From Bacteroidales bacterium (GTDB lineage Bacteria; Bacteroidota; Bacteroidia; Bacteroidales; UBA7960), in the NCBI GenBank assembly GCA_003557805.1, contig PWNY01000428.1:1-8509 (forward strand): DNA of 8,509 bases. Direction: 5' to 3'. The translations under genes were made by a program, and so were the position numbers. Below are positions 1 through 6,076 of this stretch, piece after piece (position 1 is the stretch's first letter; each line of letters begins with the position of its first letter). The notes beneath the pieces were generated by a model. That model had not been told where the DNA came from, did no database searches, and saw only the letters and a program-made list of their open reading frames with translations.

Positions 1-414
1 GATCTGGAAAAGTTCAAGGCGGTTGCCGCTCTCTTTGTTCCTTAGCGGGAACATCTCGCAATGCTGAAGTCCCGATCCGGCTGTCATCCACTGCACGTCA
101 CCGTTTCCATAACGCCCGGCGGCACCGTGGCTGTCAGAATGGTCGACAAAACCGTCCAGGACTATGGTAACGGTCTCAAACCCCCTGTGGGGATGTGCCG
201 GGAAACCCGGTATCCTGTCACCGTGATACATCCTCCACCCGTCCTTGAGCGTAAAGTCCTGGCCAAGGAACCTTCCCTCCAGCGAGGCAGCTGGGCCCAT
301 CTGGTCATTACCGGCAGGGTAGTGGTCCAGGTGGTGAACGCAGAAGATAAAGGGATTGGATACCGGCCACATGAATTCGAGCGCTTTGATGTTCTTTATC
401 AGCTTGTTGTACAT
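1..414 (-). CDS. Pirin family protein, N-terminal part (runs off the left edge)
   Basis: The minus-strand frame reads from ATG at 414-412 through 138 codons to base 1 without a stop, so the C-terminal half lies outside the window. The product matches the N-terminal cupin of pirins (human pirin, E. coli YhhW type). Visible are the motif FPAHPHRGFETVT (residues 71-83), a DGFVDHSDSHG-type stretch, and GDVQWMTAGSGLQHCEM (105-121). The four ligands that bind the single metal ion in human pirin correspond to His74, His76, His118 and Glu120, and all are present, so the metal site should be intact. Bacterial pirins are cytoplasmic; some have quercetinase activity and others act as redox-linked regulators, and the sequence cannot tell these apart. 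The gene diverges from the sensor kinase at 597. The 182-base gap between them shows no convincing TAnnTTTG element for the minus strand. The plus-strand frame open over the same region has no family resemblance and is a shadow. Confidence 0.9.
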   Translation of the reverse strand, partial: MYNKLIKNIKALEFMWPVSNPFIFCVHHLDHYPAGNDQMGPAASLEGRFLGQDFTLKDGWRMYHGDRIPGFPAHPHRGFETVTIVLDGFVDHSDSHGAAGRYGNGDVQWMTAGSGLQHCEMFPLRNKESGNRLELFQI

Positions 415-523
415 GTTAATATCTTTTGGTGGATTTTTTACTGCACATTTAACCCTCAGACGTGTAAAATTAAGAAATTTATATACCTTTAAAAATATAT
501 CTGATCATCGAACATGATATTCC

Positions 524-554
524 TTCCGCCTGTTTTTGGAAAAAATTAAATTTG
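524..554 (+). promoter_or_regulatory. Candidate Bacteroidota-type promoter for the PAS histidine kinase
   Basis: TAAATTTG at 547-554 matches the -7 consensus TAnnTTTG exactly. Twenty bases upstream, TTC at 524-526 is one mismatch from the -33 TTG element. A transcript would begin near 560 and leave an untranslated leader of about 36 bases before the ATG at 597. The rest of the 415-596 gap is AT-rich and shows no other recognisable site. The match is by consensus only. Confidence 0.4.
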
Positions 555-596
555 GTTTTTTTTAAGGGGGGCTATTACCTCAATAAAATTTAATGC

Positions 597-2846
597 ATGA
601 GTGATTCGACAAAAGCAAATCCCGGTATAATAAGCCCGGATCTGTTGGACCTGTTGTCTGACGCTATTTGCCATGCCGGACCAGGCGGAGAGATTGTGTT
701 TGCTAACAAGGCCATGGCGGAATTAACCGGGATAACCAGGGAGGAAATGAGAGGCCGCCCCCTTAATTTTTTGGAATGCCCTGCCATATCATCCGCTTGT
801 ATCGGGATGCTGCTCCGGGTGATTGAGGAAGCTGCCGCAGGCAATGAGGTTTTTCCCTTTGATTTATCCAGGAATGGAGGGGAACTGGAGGTGTCGCCTT
901 TTGCCCTGAAAGGAGAGGGTAGTGCAAAGAAGGAAGACTTCCGGGGAGTGGTCTTCGTATTCAGGAACATTACAGGCGATACAGTTGTCAAAAGGCTTTT
1001 AATGGAGAGCAGGCAGCTGCTCGACGGTGTCTTTGACAGTATCCAGGACGGGATATGCGTACTCTCAGGCGACCTTACAATAAGGTATGTAAATAACGTA
1101 ATGAACAGCTGGTATTCACATAACCTGCCACTGGAAGGAAAAAGATGTTATGAGGCTTACCATGGAAAGGCAAGCGTATGTGAGCCCTGCCCAACAGTGC
1201 GCTGCCTTACAACCGGGAAAACCGAAAAGGATGTGGTCCCGGGTCCCGAGGGATCCCCTATAGAGTGGATTGAGCTTTTCAGCTACCCTATTAGGGATGT
1301 CAGGACCGGGCAGATCTCGGGGGTCGTGGAGTTTGTAAGGGATATTACCCAGCGCCGCAATGCGGAAAAGGCCCTTGAGGTAAGCGAGGAGAAGTACCGC
1401 CTGCTTGTGGAGAACCAGACCGACCTGGTGGTAAAGGTTGACAACCAGGGCCGGTTTATGTATGTAAGCCCGAGTTACTGCAGGATGTTCGGCAAACAAG
1501 AGAGTGAACTGCTGGGCAGCTCCTTTGAACCGCTGATACATGAGGAGGATGTTGAGCACACCAGGAAGGAGATGGAAAAACTTGGCACCCCTCCCCATAG
1601 CTGTTACCTGGAGCAGAGGGCCAAGACTCAATACGGATGGAGGTGGCTTGGATGGCAGGATACCGCAGTGCTTAACGACAAGGGTGAAATTGAATATGTG
1701 ATCGGGGTTGGCAGGGATATAACCGATCGCAAGGAGGCTGAGAGGGCACTGTATCACTCACACGAACTTCTGAAATATATCATTGAGCACAACAGGAGCG
1801 CGGTTGCCGTCCATGACAGGGATCTGAGATATATCTATGTAAGCCAGAGTTACCTTAGGGACTACAATGTTATAGAGAAGGATGTGATCGGCAAGCATCA
1901 CTATGAGGTCTTCCCCGACCTTCCTAAAAAGTGGAAAGAGGTACACCAAAGGGCACTCAGGGGTGAGGTGCTGAGTGCCTCTGATGATCCCTATTACCGT
2001 GATGACGGCTCGGTTGAATGGACACGCTGGGAGTGCCGCCCATGGTATGATATTGAGGGTAAGATAGGAGGTATCGTGATCTATACAGAGGTTATCACCG
2101 AACAGAAGAATATGGAGCTGGAACTGATAAAGGCCAAGGAGAGGGCTGAGGAGAGCGACCGTCTGAAATCTGCCTTCCTGGCCAATATGAGCCATGAGAT
2201 ACGTACCCCCATGAACGGCATACTGGGATTTGCAGAGTTGTTAAAGGAGCCAATGATCCCCGGCGAGCGGCATAAACACTACATTGAGATGATTGAAAAA
2301 AGCGGCCGCCGCATGCTGGGGATAATCAATGATATTATTGATATTTCAAAGATAGAATCAGGCGAGGTTAAGGTAAGTAAAAGGCCCACTGATATCCGGG
2401 AAGTACTTACCGATGTATATGACTTCTTTAAACCGGAGGCGGATGCAAAGGGCATAAGCCTTGAGATGTCAGGCAAGCTGCCCGGTGCCACCCTGGAAAC
2501 AGATGGTGACAAACTCTACGCCATCATCTCCAACCTGGTTAAGAATGCTATCAAGTATACTGACCATGGAAGGGTCATGATCGGTTGCCGCACAGATGGA
2601 GGATGCTTTGAGTTCGTTGTCAGTGACACGGGCATAGGCATAAGTCCTGACAGGCAGAAGGCAATATTCAAGCGCTTTGTCCAGGCTGATATATCTGACA
2701 GGATGGCAAGGCAGGGTGCCGGCCTTGGATTGTCCATAGCGAAGGCTTATGCCGGTTTGCTTGGGGGGGAGATAGGTTTAAAAAGCAGGGCAGGGGAGGG
2801 CAGTACATTCTCACTGGTGCTGCCTTCAGGCATTAGCGACAATTAA
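597..2846 (+). CDS. Multi-PAS sensor histidine kinase (four PAS domains, no receiver)
   Basis: This is a 749-residue kinase with no transmembrane segment or signal peptide visible, so it is probably a cytoplasmic sensor. Four PAS domains precede the kinase core, at about residues 13-128, 138-255, 262-380 and 384-505; several end in the typical DIT motif. PAS2 carries four cysteines (Cys184, Cys195, Cys198, Cys203) in a CYEAYHG...CEPCPTVRC arrangement. A short linker (about 505-522) leads to the HisKA domain with phospho-acceptor His533 in the motif SHEIRTPMNG. The ATPase domain has an N box (NLVKN, 646-650), G1 box (DTGIGI, 677-682), F box (IFKRF) and G2 box (GAGLGL, 707-712), so catalytic competence is expected. 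The protein stops right after the ATPase domain, and no response regulator gene adjoins it, so its partner is elsewhere. The start is the first ATG in frame, with no Shine-Dalgarno sequence. The signal sensed is unknown; the PAS2 cysteines suggest redox or metal sensing, which is inference. Confidence 0.93.
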   Translation: MSDSTKANPGIISPDLLDLLSDAICHAGPGGEIVFANKAMAELTGITREEMRGRPLNFLECPAISSACIGMLLRVIEEAAAGNEVFPFDLSRNGGELEVSPFALKGEGSAKKEDFRGVVFVFRNITGDTVVKRLLMESRQLLDGVFDSIQDGICVLSGDLTIRYVNNVMNSWYSHNLPLEGKRCYEAYHGKASVCEPCPTVRCLTTGKTEKDVVPGPEGSPIEWIELFSYPIRDVRTGQISGVVEFVRDITQRRNAEKALEVSEEKYRLLVENQTDLVVKVDNQGRFMYVSPSYCRMFGKQESELLGSSFEPLIHEEDVEHTRKEMEKLGTPPHSCYLEQRAKTQYGWRWLGWQDTAVLNDKGEIEYVIGVGRDITDRKEAERALYHSHELLKYIIEHNRSAVAVHDRDLRYIYVSQSYLRDYNVIEKDVIGKHHYEVFPDLPKKWKEVHQRALRGEVLSASDDPYYRDDGSVEWTRWECRPWYDIEGKIGGIVIYTEVITEQKNMELELIKAKERAEESDRLKSAFLANMSHEIRTPMNGILGFAELLKEPMIPGERHKHYIEMIEKSGRRMLGIINDIIDISKIESGEVKVSKRPTDIREVLTDVYDFFKPEADAKGISLEMSGKLPGATLETDGDKLYAIISNLVKNAIKYTDHGRVMIGCRTDGGCFEFVVSDTGIGISPDRQKAIFKRFVQADISDRMARQGAGLGLSIAKAYAGLLGGEIGLKSRAGEGSTFSLVLPSGISDN

Positions 2847-2878
2847 TAATCACAACAGTAAATAGTTTTCACTGTTTA

Positions 2879-3151
2879 TTCGATCTGCTGCAGGTTCCCT
2901 GGTGTGATAAAAGGGAGTTCGACCTTATGCAGATAGGCTGCAAAAGGGTCGAGACAATATGTAATCCCGTAAGGCAGGCAATGGTACTTAATGACCTGGA
3001 TACCAGCCTGAATATAATCACTGGCCTTTGTATCGGTCATGATACATTGTCTGCAAAATATTTATCAGCCCCGGTGATCACTTTCATTGTAAAGGACAGG
3101 GTTACCTGCCTCAATCCCGCCGTTGTGCACTATTCCGGGTATTTTAGGTAA
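2879..3151 (+). pseudogene. 5'-truncated remnant of a DUF1847 family gene
   Basis: An open frame downstream of the kinase encodes the C-terminal third of a DUF1847 protein, a cysteine-rich, probably metal-binding family of unknown function usually about 190-220 residues long. Matching stretches, judged from memory of the family, are ETICNPVRQAMVLND (family: CNPIAQAxLLN), NIITGLCIGHDTL (family: NxxxGLCVGHDSL), SAPVITFIVKDRV (family: APVTTLVxKDRV), and an ending close to the family's usual C-terminus. The first ATG is at 2927, but similarity reaches upstream to about 2879, and that frame has no start codon before a stop at 2834. The N-terminal cysteine-rich part is missing, and the usual HNP after KDRV reads LNP. 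No ribosome binding site or promoter is visible. It is best read as a decaying 3' fragment. A translated 74-residue protein from 2927 is the less likely alternative. Confidence 0.65.
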
Positions 3152-3262
3152 AACCCGGTTAAACCCCGGTATATCTTATTTTTTTCATGGTGAACCATAT
3201 GCTGGTCACAGCTGTTTTACCTGTGCAAACATCATTGAATTTCACCCTAAAAGAAAGGTATT

Positions 3263-4024
3263 ATGAAAAAACTAAAGGACAAGGTTTCACTGGTAACAGG
3301 TGCAGGAGCCGGAATGGGCAGGGAGATGGCACTGCTTTTCGCTTCCGAGGGAAGCAGGGTGGTAGCCACCGATATCAATAAACAGGGCCTGGAGGGTCTG
3401 AAAAAAGAGGCTGAAGCCAAAGGCCTGGATATAACCACCATCGTTGCCGATATATCAAAGGAGGAGGATGTTGACAAGATGGTTGAAACGGCGGTAAGCA
3501 GCTATGGAGCACTCGATATCCTTGTTAACAATGCTGGGATAATGGATAACTTCAAGACAGTGGGGGAGGCAGCCAACGACCTTTGGGACCGTGTAATTGC
3601 AGTTAACCTTACCGGGCCTTTTAAGGCCTCGCGTTCAGCTGTCAGGGTAATGGAGAAGCAAAAAAACGGCGGGGTGATAATTAACAATTCCTCGATAGGG
3701 GGTATGTTCGGAGTGAGGGGAGGAGCCGCCTACGTGGCCTCCAAGCACGGACTTATAGGACTTACCAGGAACATGGCTGCTACTTATGGGGTGTTTGGCA
3801 ACATCCGGGTAAACGCCATCGCCCCGGGAGGCGTTGAGACAGATATCCAGGACACCATCAAGGATCCCAGCGAGCTTGGTTCCAAGGCAATTGGTGACAA
3901 GGGGGAGATACCCATGGGTACTTCCGGACAACTGGCAAAAGTCGCCCTTTTCCTGGCTTCGGATGATTCCAGCTTTGTCAATGGCGCCGTGCTTACAGCC
4001 GACGGAGGCTGGACAGCCGGTTAA
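3263..4024 (+). CDS. Classical SDR-family NAD(P)-dependent oxidoreductase
   Basis: This 253-residue protein has the normal length of a classical short-chain dehydrogenase and is a single Rossmann domain acting in the cytoplasm. The cofactor motif TGAGAGMG lies at 12-19, and Asp37 sits at the end of strand beta-2, a position that usually selects NAD(H) over NADP(H). The NNAG motif is at 89-92. The catalytic tetrad is Asn115, Ser143 or Ser144, Tyr157 and Lys161 (YVASK). The C-terminus has the family's usual LTADGGW ending. The nearest functional labels would be 3-oxoacyl-ACP reductase-like or glucose/alcohol dehydrogenase-like; the substrate cannot be read from sequence. The ATG is preceded by AGAAAGG at a suitable distance, one of the few Shine-Dalgarno-like sites here. 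The gene stands between the DUF1847 remnant and a strong terminator, so it is probably transcribed alone. The 111-base gap before it shows no clear TAnnTTTG element. Confidence 0.93.
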   Translation: MKKLKDKVSLVTGAGAGMGREMALLFASEGSRVVATDINKQGLEGLKKEAEAKGLDITTIVADISKEEDVDKMVETAVSSYGALDILVNNAGIMDNFKTVGEAANDLWDRVIAVNLTGPFKASRSAVRVMEKQKNGGVIINNSSIGGMFGVRGGAAYVASKHGLIGLTRNMAATYGVFGNIRVNAIAPGGVETDIQDTIKDPSELGSKAIGDKGEIPMGTSGQLAKVALFLASDDSSFVNGAVLTADGGWTAG

Positions 4025-4080
4025 ACAGTTCATCCGCCAGCATGACAGGTTTTGTGCCGCGTCCGTTCCCGGGCCGGTAT

Positions 4081-4111
4081 ACCGGCATCTTTTAATGCAT
4101 GCCGGTTTTTT
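4081..4111 (+). terminator. Rho-independent terminator after the SDR gene
   Basis: ACCGGCAT (4081-4088) and ATGCCGGT (4099-4106) form a perfect 8-bp stem with a 10-base loop, followed by a T run to 4111. It lies 57 bases after the SDR stop. The upstream arm can also pair in a competing 5-bp hairpin, GCCGG (4073-4077) with CCGGC (4082-4086) around a TATA loop. Confidence 0.85.
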
Positions 4112-4120
4112 ATATATTTG
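4090..4120 (+). promoter_or_regulatory. Candidate promoter of the SPASM gene, overlapping the terminator
   Basis: TATATTTG at 4113-4120 matches the Bacteroidota -7 consensus exactly. TTT at 4090-4092, 20 bases upstream and inside the terminator loop, is a one-mismatch -33 element. Initiation would fall within a few bases of the ATG at 4126, which implies a leaderless or near-leaderless transcript. Confidence 0.4.
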
Positions 4121-4125
4121 CCCTG

Positions 4126-5154
4126 ATGATAGATTTTGAAAGCTTAAACAGGGCATACCAGCGGGATGGGTTCTACTCGCTGCAGCTGGAGGTAGGCGAC
4201 CGTTGCCACCAGGGCTGTATCTACTGCTATATGAACGCCCTTAGCGAGATCCGCAACCAGCTGACCGGCGATATTATCACCGATATCCTTTACTGGTCAA
4301 GGGATATAGGTATAAGTGCCATTGAGTGGCTCGGCGGAGAGCCCCTTATACGCCCGGGGATATTCAAATTCATGGAGAAGGCTGGAGAGCTTGGACTGAG
4401 AAACAACATGTGGACAGGCGGGCTGCCATTCTCTGATAAGGGTATTATTGAACGGACAGTCGAGCTCTGCCAGCACGGTCTGATATCAATACACCTGTCG
4501 ACACTGGACACTTCACTCTACAGCCTGATGCACCCGGACCGCCCGGTAAGAGATATAGATACAATTTTGGAAGGGGTTGAACATGCCCTTAAGAGCGGGT
4601 ACCCGCCCGGTCAGTTAATAAACTCGGTTACCTTTACGGGCCTGCAGACAGCTGAAGACATGATAAGGACCATGGAGTTCTTTTATGAAAACTACAATAT
4701 CCTAACCTCCATAAACGTCTATCATACCTACATGCGGCCAGGGATCAGCGATAAACAGCTGAAAAGGTTCATTCCCCGCCCCGAAGAAGTATCAAAGGTA
4801 TACAACAGTTACCGCAAGCTAACCGGCAGCGGCAAGCTGCCCATGAACTGCGTTAACAAGCAGTACTGCTCTGCCACCCTTGCAGTGCTGAACAATGGTT
4901 TTGTGACACCCTGTGCTACCATAAGGGAGGAGAACGATCACATGAACGTAAAACAGAAAGGCCTTGACCGTATCGTGGAGGATAACCGGGAATATCTGAC
5001 CTTCGGCCTATTTAAGAATATGGAAAACCTGCCCGGGGCATGCAGGCAGTGTAATATGAACAGTGAGTGCTGGGGCTGCCGCTCCCGTTCCTACGCGGCC
5101 GGAAGCGGTATTTACGGGCAGGACCCCAGGTGTTTCAGGGCTGGTGTTAATTAA
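4126..5154 (+). CDS. Radical SAM/SPASM domain protein of unknown substrate
   Basis: This 342-residue cytoplasmic iron-sulfur enzyme has two recognisable parts. The radical SAM domain carries Cys27-x3-Cys31-x2-Cys34 (CHQGCIYC), which binds the SAM-cleaving 4Fe-4S cluster, and a GGEP motif at 70-73. The C-terminal SPASM domain, which holds auxiliary clusters, has Cys248-x9-Gly-x4-Cys263, then Cys306-x2-Cys309-x5-Cys315-x2-Cys318 and Cys336. That fits the family pattern except that the usual CX3C is CX2C here. Family members include anaerobic sulfatase maturases, peptide-modifying enzymes and heme-pathway enzymes. No sulfatase or short precursor peptide is visible nearby, so the substrate is unassigned. 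The frame is open to an ATG at 4099, but that codon lies in the terminator stem; 4126 is the better start and gives a natural N-terminus before the Cys motif. There is no Shine-Dalgarno sequence. The gene ends 3 bp from the convergent oxidase-like gene. Confidence 0.88.
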   Translation: MIDFESLNRAYQRDGFYSLQLEVGDRCHQGCIYCYMNALSEIRNQLTGDIITDILYWSRDIGISAIEWLGGEPLIRPGIFKFMEKAGELGLRNNMWTGGLPFSDKGIIERTVELCQHGLISIHLSTLDTSLYSLMHPDRPVRDIDTILEGVEHALKSGYPPGQLINSVTFTGLQTAEDMIRTMEFFYENYNILTSINVYHTYMRPGISDKQLKRFIPRPEEVSKVYNSYRKLTGSGKLPMNCVNKQYCSATLAVLNNGFVTPCATIREENDHMNVKQKGLDRIVEDNREYLTFGLFKNMENLPGACRQCNMNSECWGCRSRSYAAGSGIYGQDPRCFRAGVN

Positions 5155-5157
5155 TTG

Positions 5158-5844
5158 TCAGGCATAACTTTCGGGCATACCCTCGTATTTGACCACATAT
5201 TCGGGCTTGCCACAGAACTCGAAGCTGTGGTTCATATGGTCCCTCTCATCGAGCATTATACGCCTGAATACATCGGCCCAGGTGTCAACATCTGCATACT
5301 GCCTGACAAGTTCATTATCCACTTTTTGCTGCTCCCACTGGGGGTTGTCTACCACCATGTGTGCGTAGACAGATTCAGCGTGGTTCTCAAACTCTGCATT
5401 GAACAGAAAAGCCCTTTTCTGGCTGAAACAGGCCATTGTACGGGCAATGATCACGTAAGAGAGCACCGCGAAAAAAGCGACAACAGGGTGGAGGTACCAC
5501 CTGTCCTTCATCCCGTCTTCCTTCATCTTTTCATGTATTACAAGCAGGTGGGTGTACTCGTTGTCCTGTGCATCGCGCCCCCAGTCGATCACCTTTTGAG
5601 ACTTCTGCACCTTTTCAATGTTCCTGAACTTCCTTGTAAGTTTAACATAATGCCTTATCTCCCACACCCTGTAGGGGATACTCGCCAGTATCTCCAGCAG
5701 CTTTGCCTTCGGAAGGTTGTCCTTTTTGCCTGAAACTAGATCCATGCCCGCAAAAAACATCTTTGCGATGAAGCTGTATTTATAACGCGGTGTTTTTAGA
5801 GTGTTCTGGTGTTCCTTTTTCAGGTCAATCCTGGGGTTTTCCAT
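5158..5844 (-). CDS. Alternative oxidase-like membrane-associated diiron protein
   Basis: This 228-residue protein resembles the alternative oxidase/PTOX family of interfacial quinol oxidases, which reduce O2 to water without pumping protons. The segment LLEILASIPYRVWEIRHY (49-66) parallels the AOX motif LETVAAVPGM..., with Glu51 as first iron ligand. DNEYTHLL gives Glu96 and His99, FENHAESVY gives Glu153 with Tyr160 seven residues on (the spacing of Glu213 and Tyr220 in the trypanosome enzyme), and LDERDH gives Glu200 and His203. All six diiron ligands are therefore present. The hydrophobic stretch HPVVAFFAVLSYVIIA (119-134) suits the membrane-facing helices. The consensus wording is otherwise divergent, so quinol oxidation is inferred; a related diiron hydroxylase is possible. 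The frame extends to an ATG at 5925, but that codon lies in the candidate promoter and the added 27 residues look like leader sequence, so ATG 5844 is chosen. The gene is probably monocistronic. Confidence 0.75.
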   Translation of the reverse strand: MENPRIDLKKEHQNTLKTPRYKYSFIAKMFFAGMDLVSGKKDNLPKAKLLEILASIPYRVWEIRHYVKLTRKFRNIEKVQKSQKVIDWGRDAQDNEYTHLLVIHEKMKEDGMKDRWYLHPVVAFFAVLSYVIIARTMACFSQKRAFLFNAEFENHAESVYAHMVVDNPQWEQQKVDNELVRQYADVDTWADVFRRIMLDERDHMNHSFEFCGKPEYVVKYEGMPESYA

Positions 5845-5881
5845 ATGGTAAGAGGTTTTGGGTTTGTTATCTAAGGTGCTG

Positions 5882-5916
5882 CCCTGCAGTTTTTTCCTGT
5901 GCCGTTTGCTGCAGGG
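5882..5916 (-). promoter_or_regulatory. Inverted repeat in the leader of the oxidase-like gene
   Basis: CCCTGCAG (5882-5889) and CTGCAGGG (5909-5916) are perfect 8-base inverted arms separated by 19 bases. They lie between the candidate -7 element (5925-5932) and the start codon at 5844. The RNA could form a GC-rich hairpin, or the DNA could be a dyad bound by a regulator just downstream of the promoter. No T run follows on the gene's strand, so it does not look like a simple terminator. Confidence 0.45.
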
Positions 5917-5924
5917 AAGGCACA

Positions 5925-5932
5925 CAAATATA
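5925..5932 (-). promoter_or_regulatory. Candidate -7 promoter element for the oxidase-like gene
   Basis: Read on the minus strand this is TATATTTG, an exact match to TAnnTTTG in an AT-rich gap. No TTG is found at the expected 19-21 base spacing upstream, so the -33 half is weak or absent. Transcription would begin near 5920 and give a leader of about 75 bases containing the inverted repeat. Confidence 0.4.
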
Positions 5933-6021
5933 AATAAATATACAGCGGTTTTTTACGGCTGATTGTAAATTTGGGGTAATTCAGAATTTGTCTAAAATAA
6001 AAGAGCCTGTGTTTGCTGGTT

Positions 6022-6051
6022 TTGCCCGGTTGAGAATAAAGCCTATTTTTA
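6022..6051 (+). promoter_or_regulatory. Candidate promoter for the second SDR gene
   Basis: TTG at 6022-6024 is followed after exactly 19 bases by TATTTTTA (6044-6051), one mismatch from TAnnTTTG. Spacing and both elements fit the Bacteroidota housekeeping promoter. The start point would be near 6057, about 20 bases before the ATG at 6077. This lies in the divergent gap between the oxidase-like gene and the second SDR gene, where I see no further sites. Confidence 0.5.
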
Positions 6052-6076
6052 TCATACACAATCAAAAAGCTTTCCC

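Noticed and set aside
61..492. Plus-strand open frame of 143 residues at the left edge
   Set aside because: It is the complement of the pirin gene, has no family resemblance, and the minus-strand frame shows intact pirin metal-ligand motifs.
1116..1757. Long minus-strand open frame of 213 residues inside the histidine kinase
   Set aside because: It lies wholly antisense to PAS2-PAS3 of a well-supported kinase and its translation shows no coherent domain; it is a codon-usage shadow.
2854..2876. AACAGT/ACTGTT inverted repeat just after the kinase stop, considered as a terminator
   Set aside because: The stem is only six AT-rich base pairs with an 11-base loop and no T run after it.
3187..3202. 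Small dyad ATGGT-GA-ACCAT upstream of the first SDR gene
   Set aside because: Five-base arms with a two-base loop are too short to distinguish from chance, and no promoter is aligned with it.
4099..4125. Upstream ATG start for the SPASM protein
   Set aside because: The codon forms part of the terminator stem, and the added residues (MPVFYIFAL) are translated terminator and promoter sequence.
4025..4125. Possible short RiPP precursor gene before the SPASM enzyme
   Set aside because: The gap is occupied by the terminator and promoter and contains no credible small frame with a start and a core peptide.
5155..5733. Plus-strand open frame of 192 residues following the SPASM gene
   Set aside because: It is antisense to the oxidase-like gene, whose minus-strand reading carries all the diiron motifs; the plus reading has none.
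5845..5925. Extended N-terminus (27 residues) of the oxidase-like protein
   Set aside because: The ATG at 5925 overlaps the candidate -7 element and the extension encodes the inverted-repeat leader. A basic N-terminal tail cannot be fully excluded.
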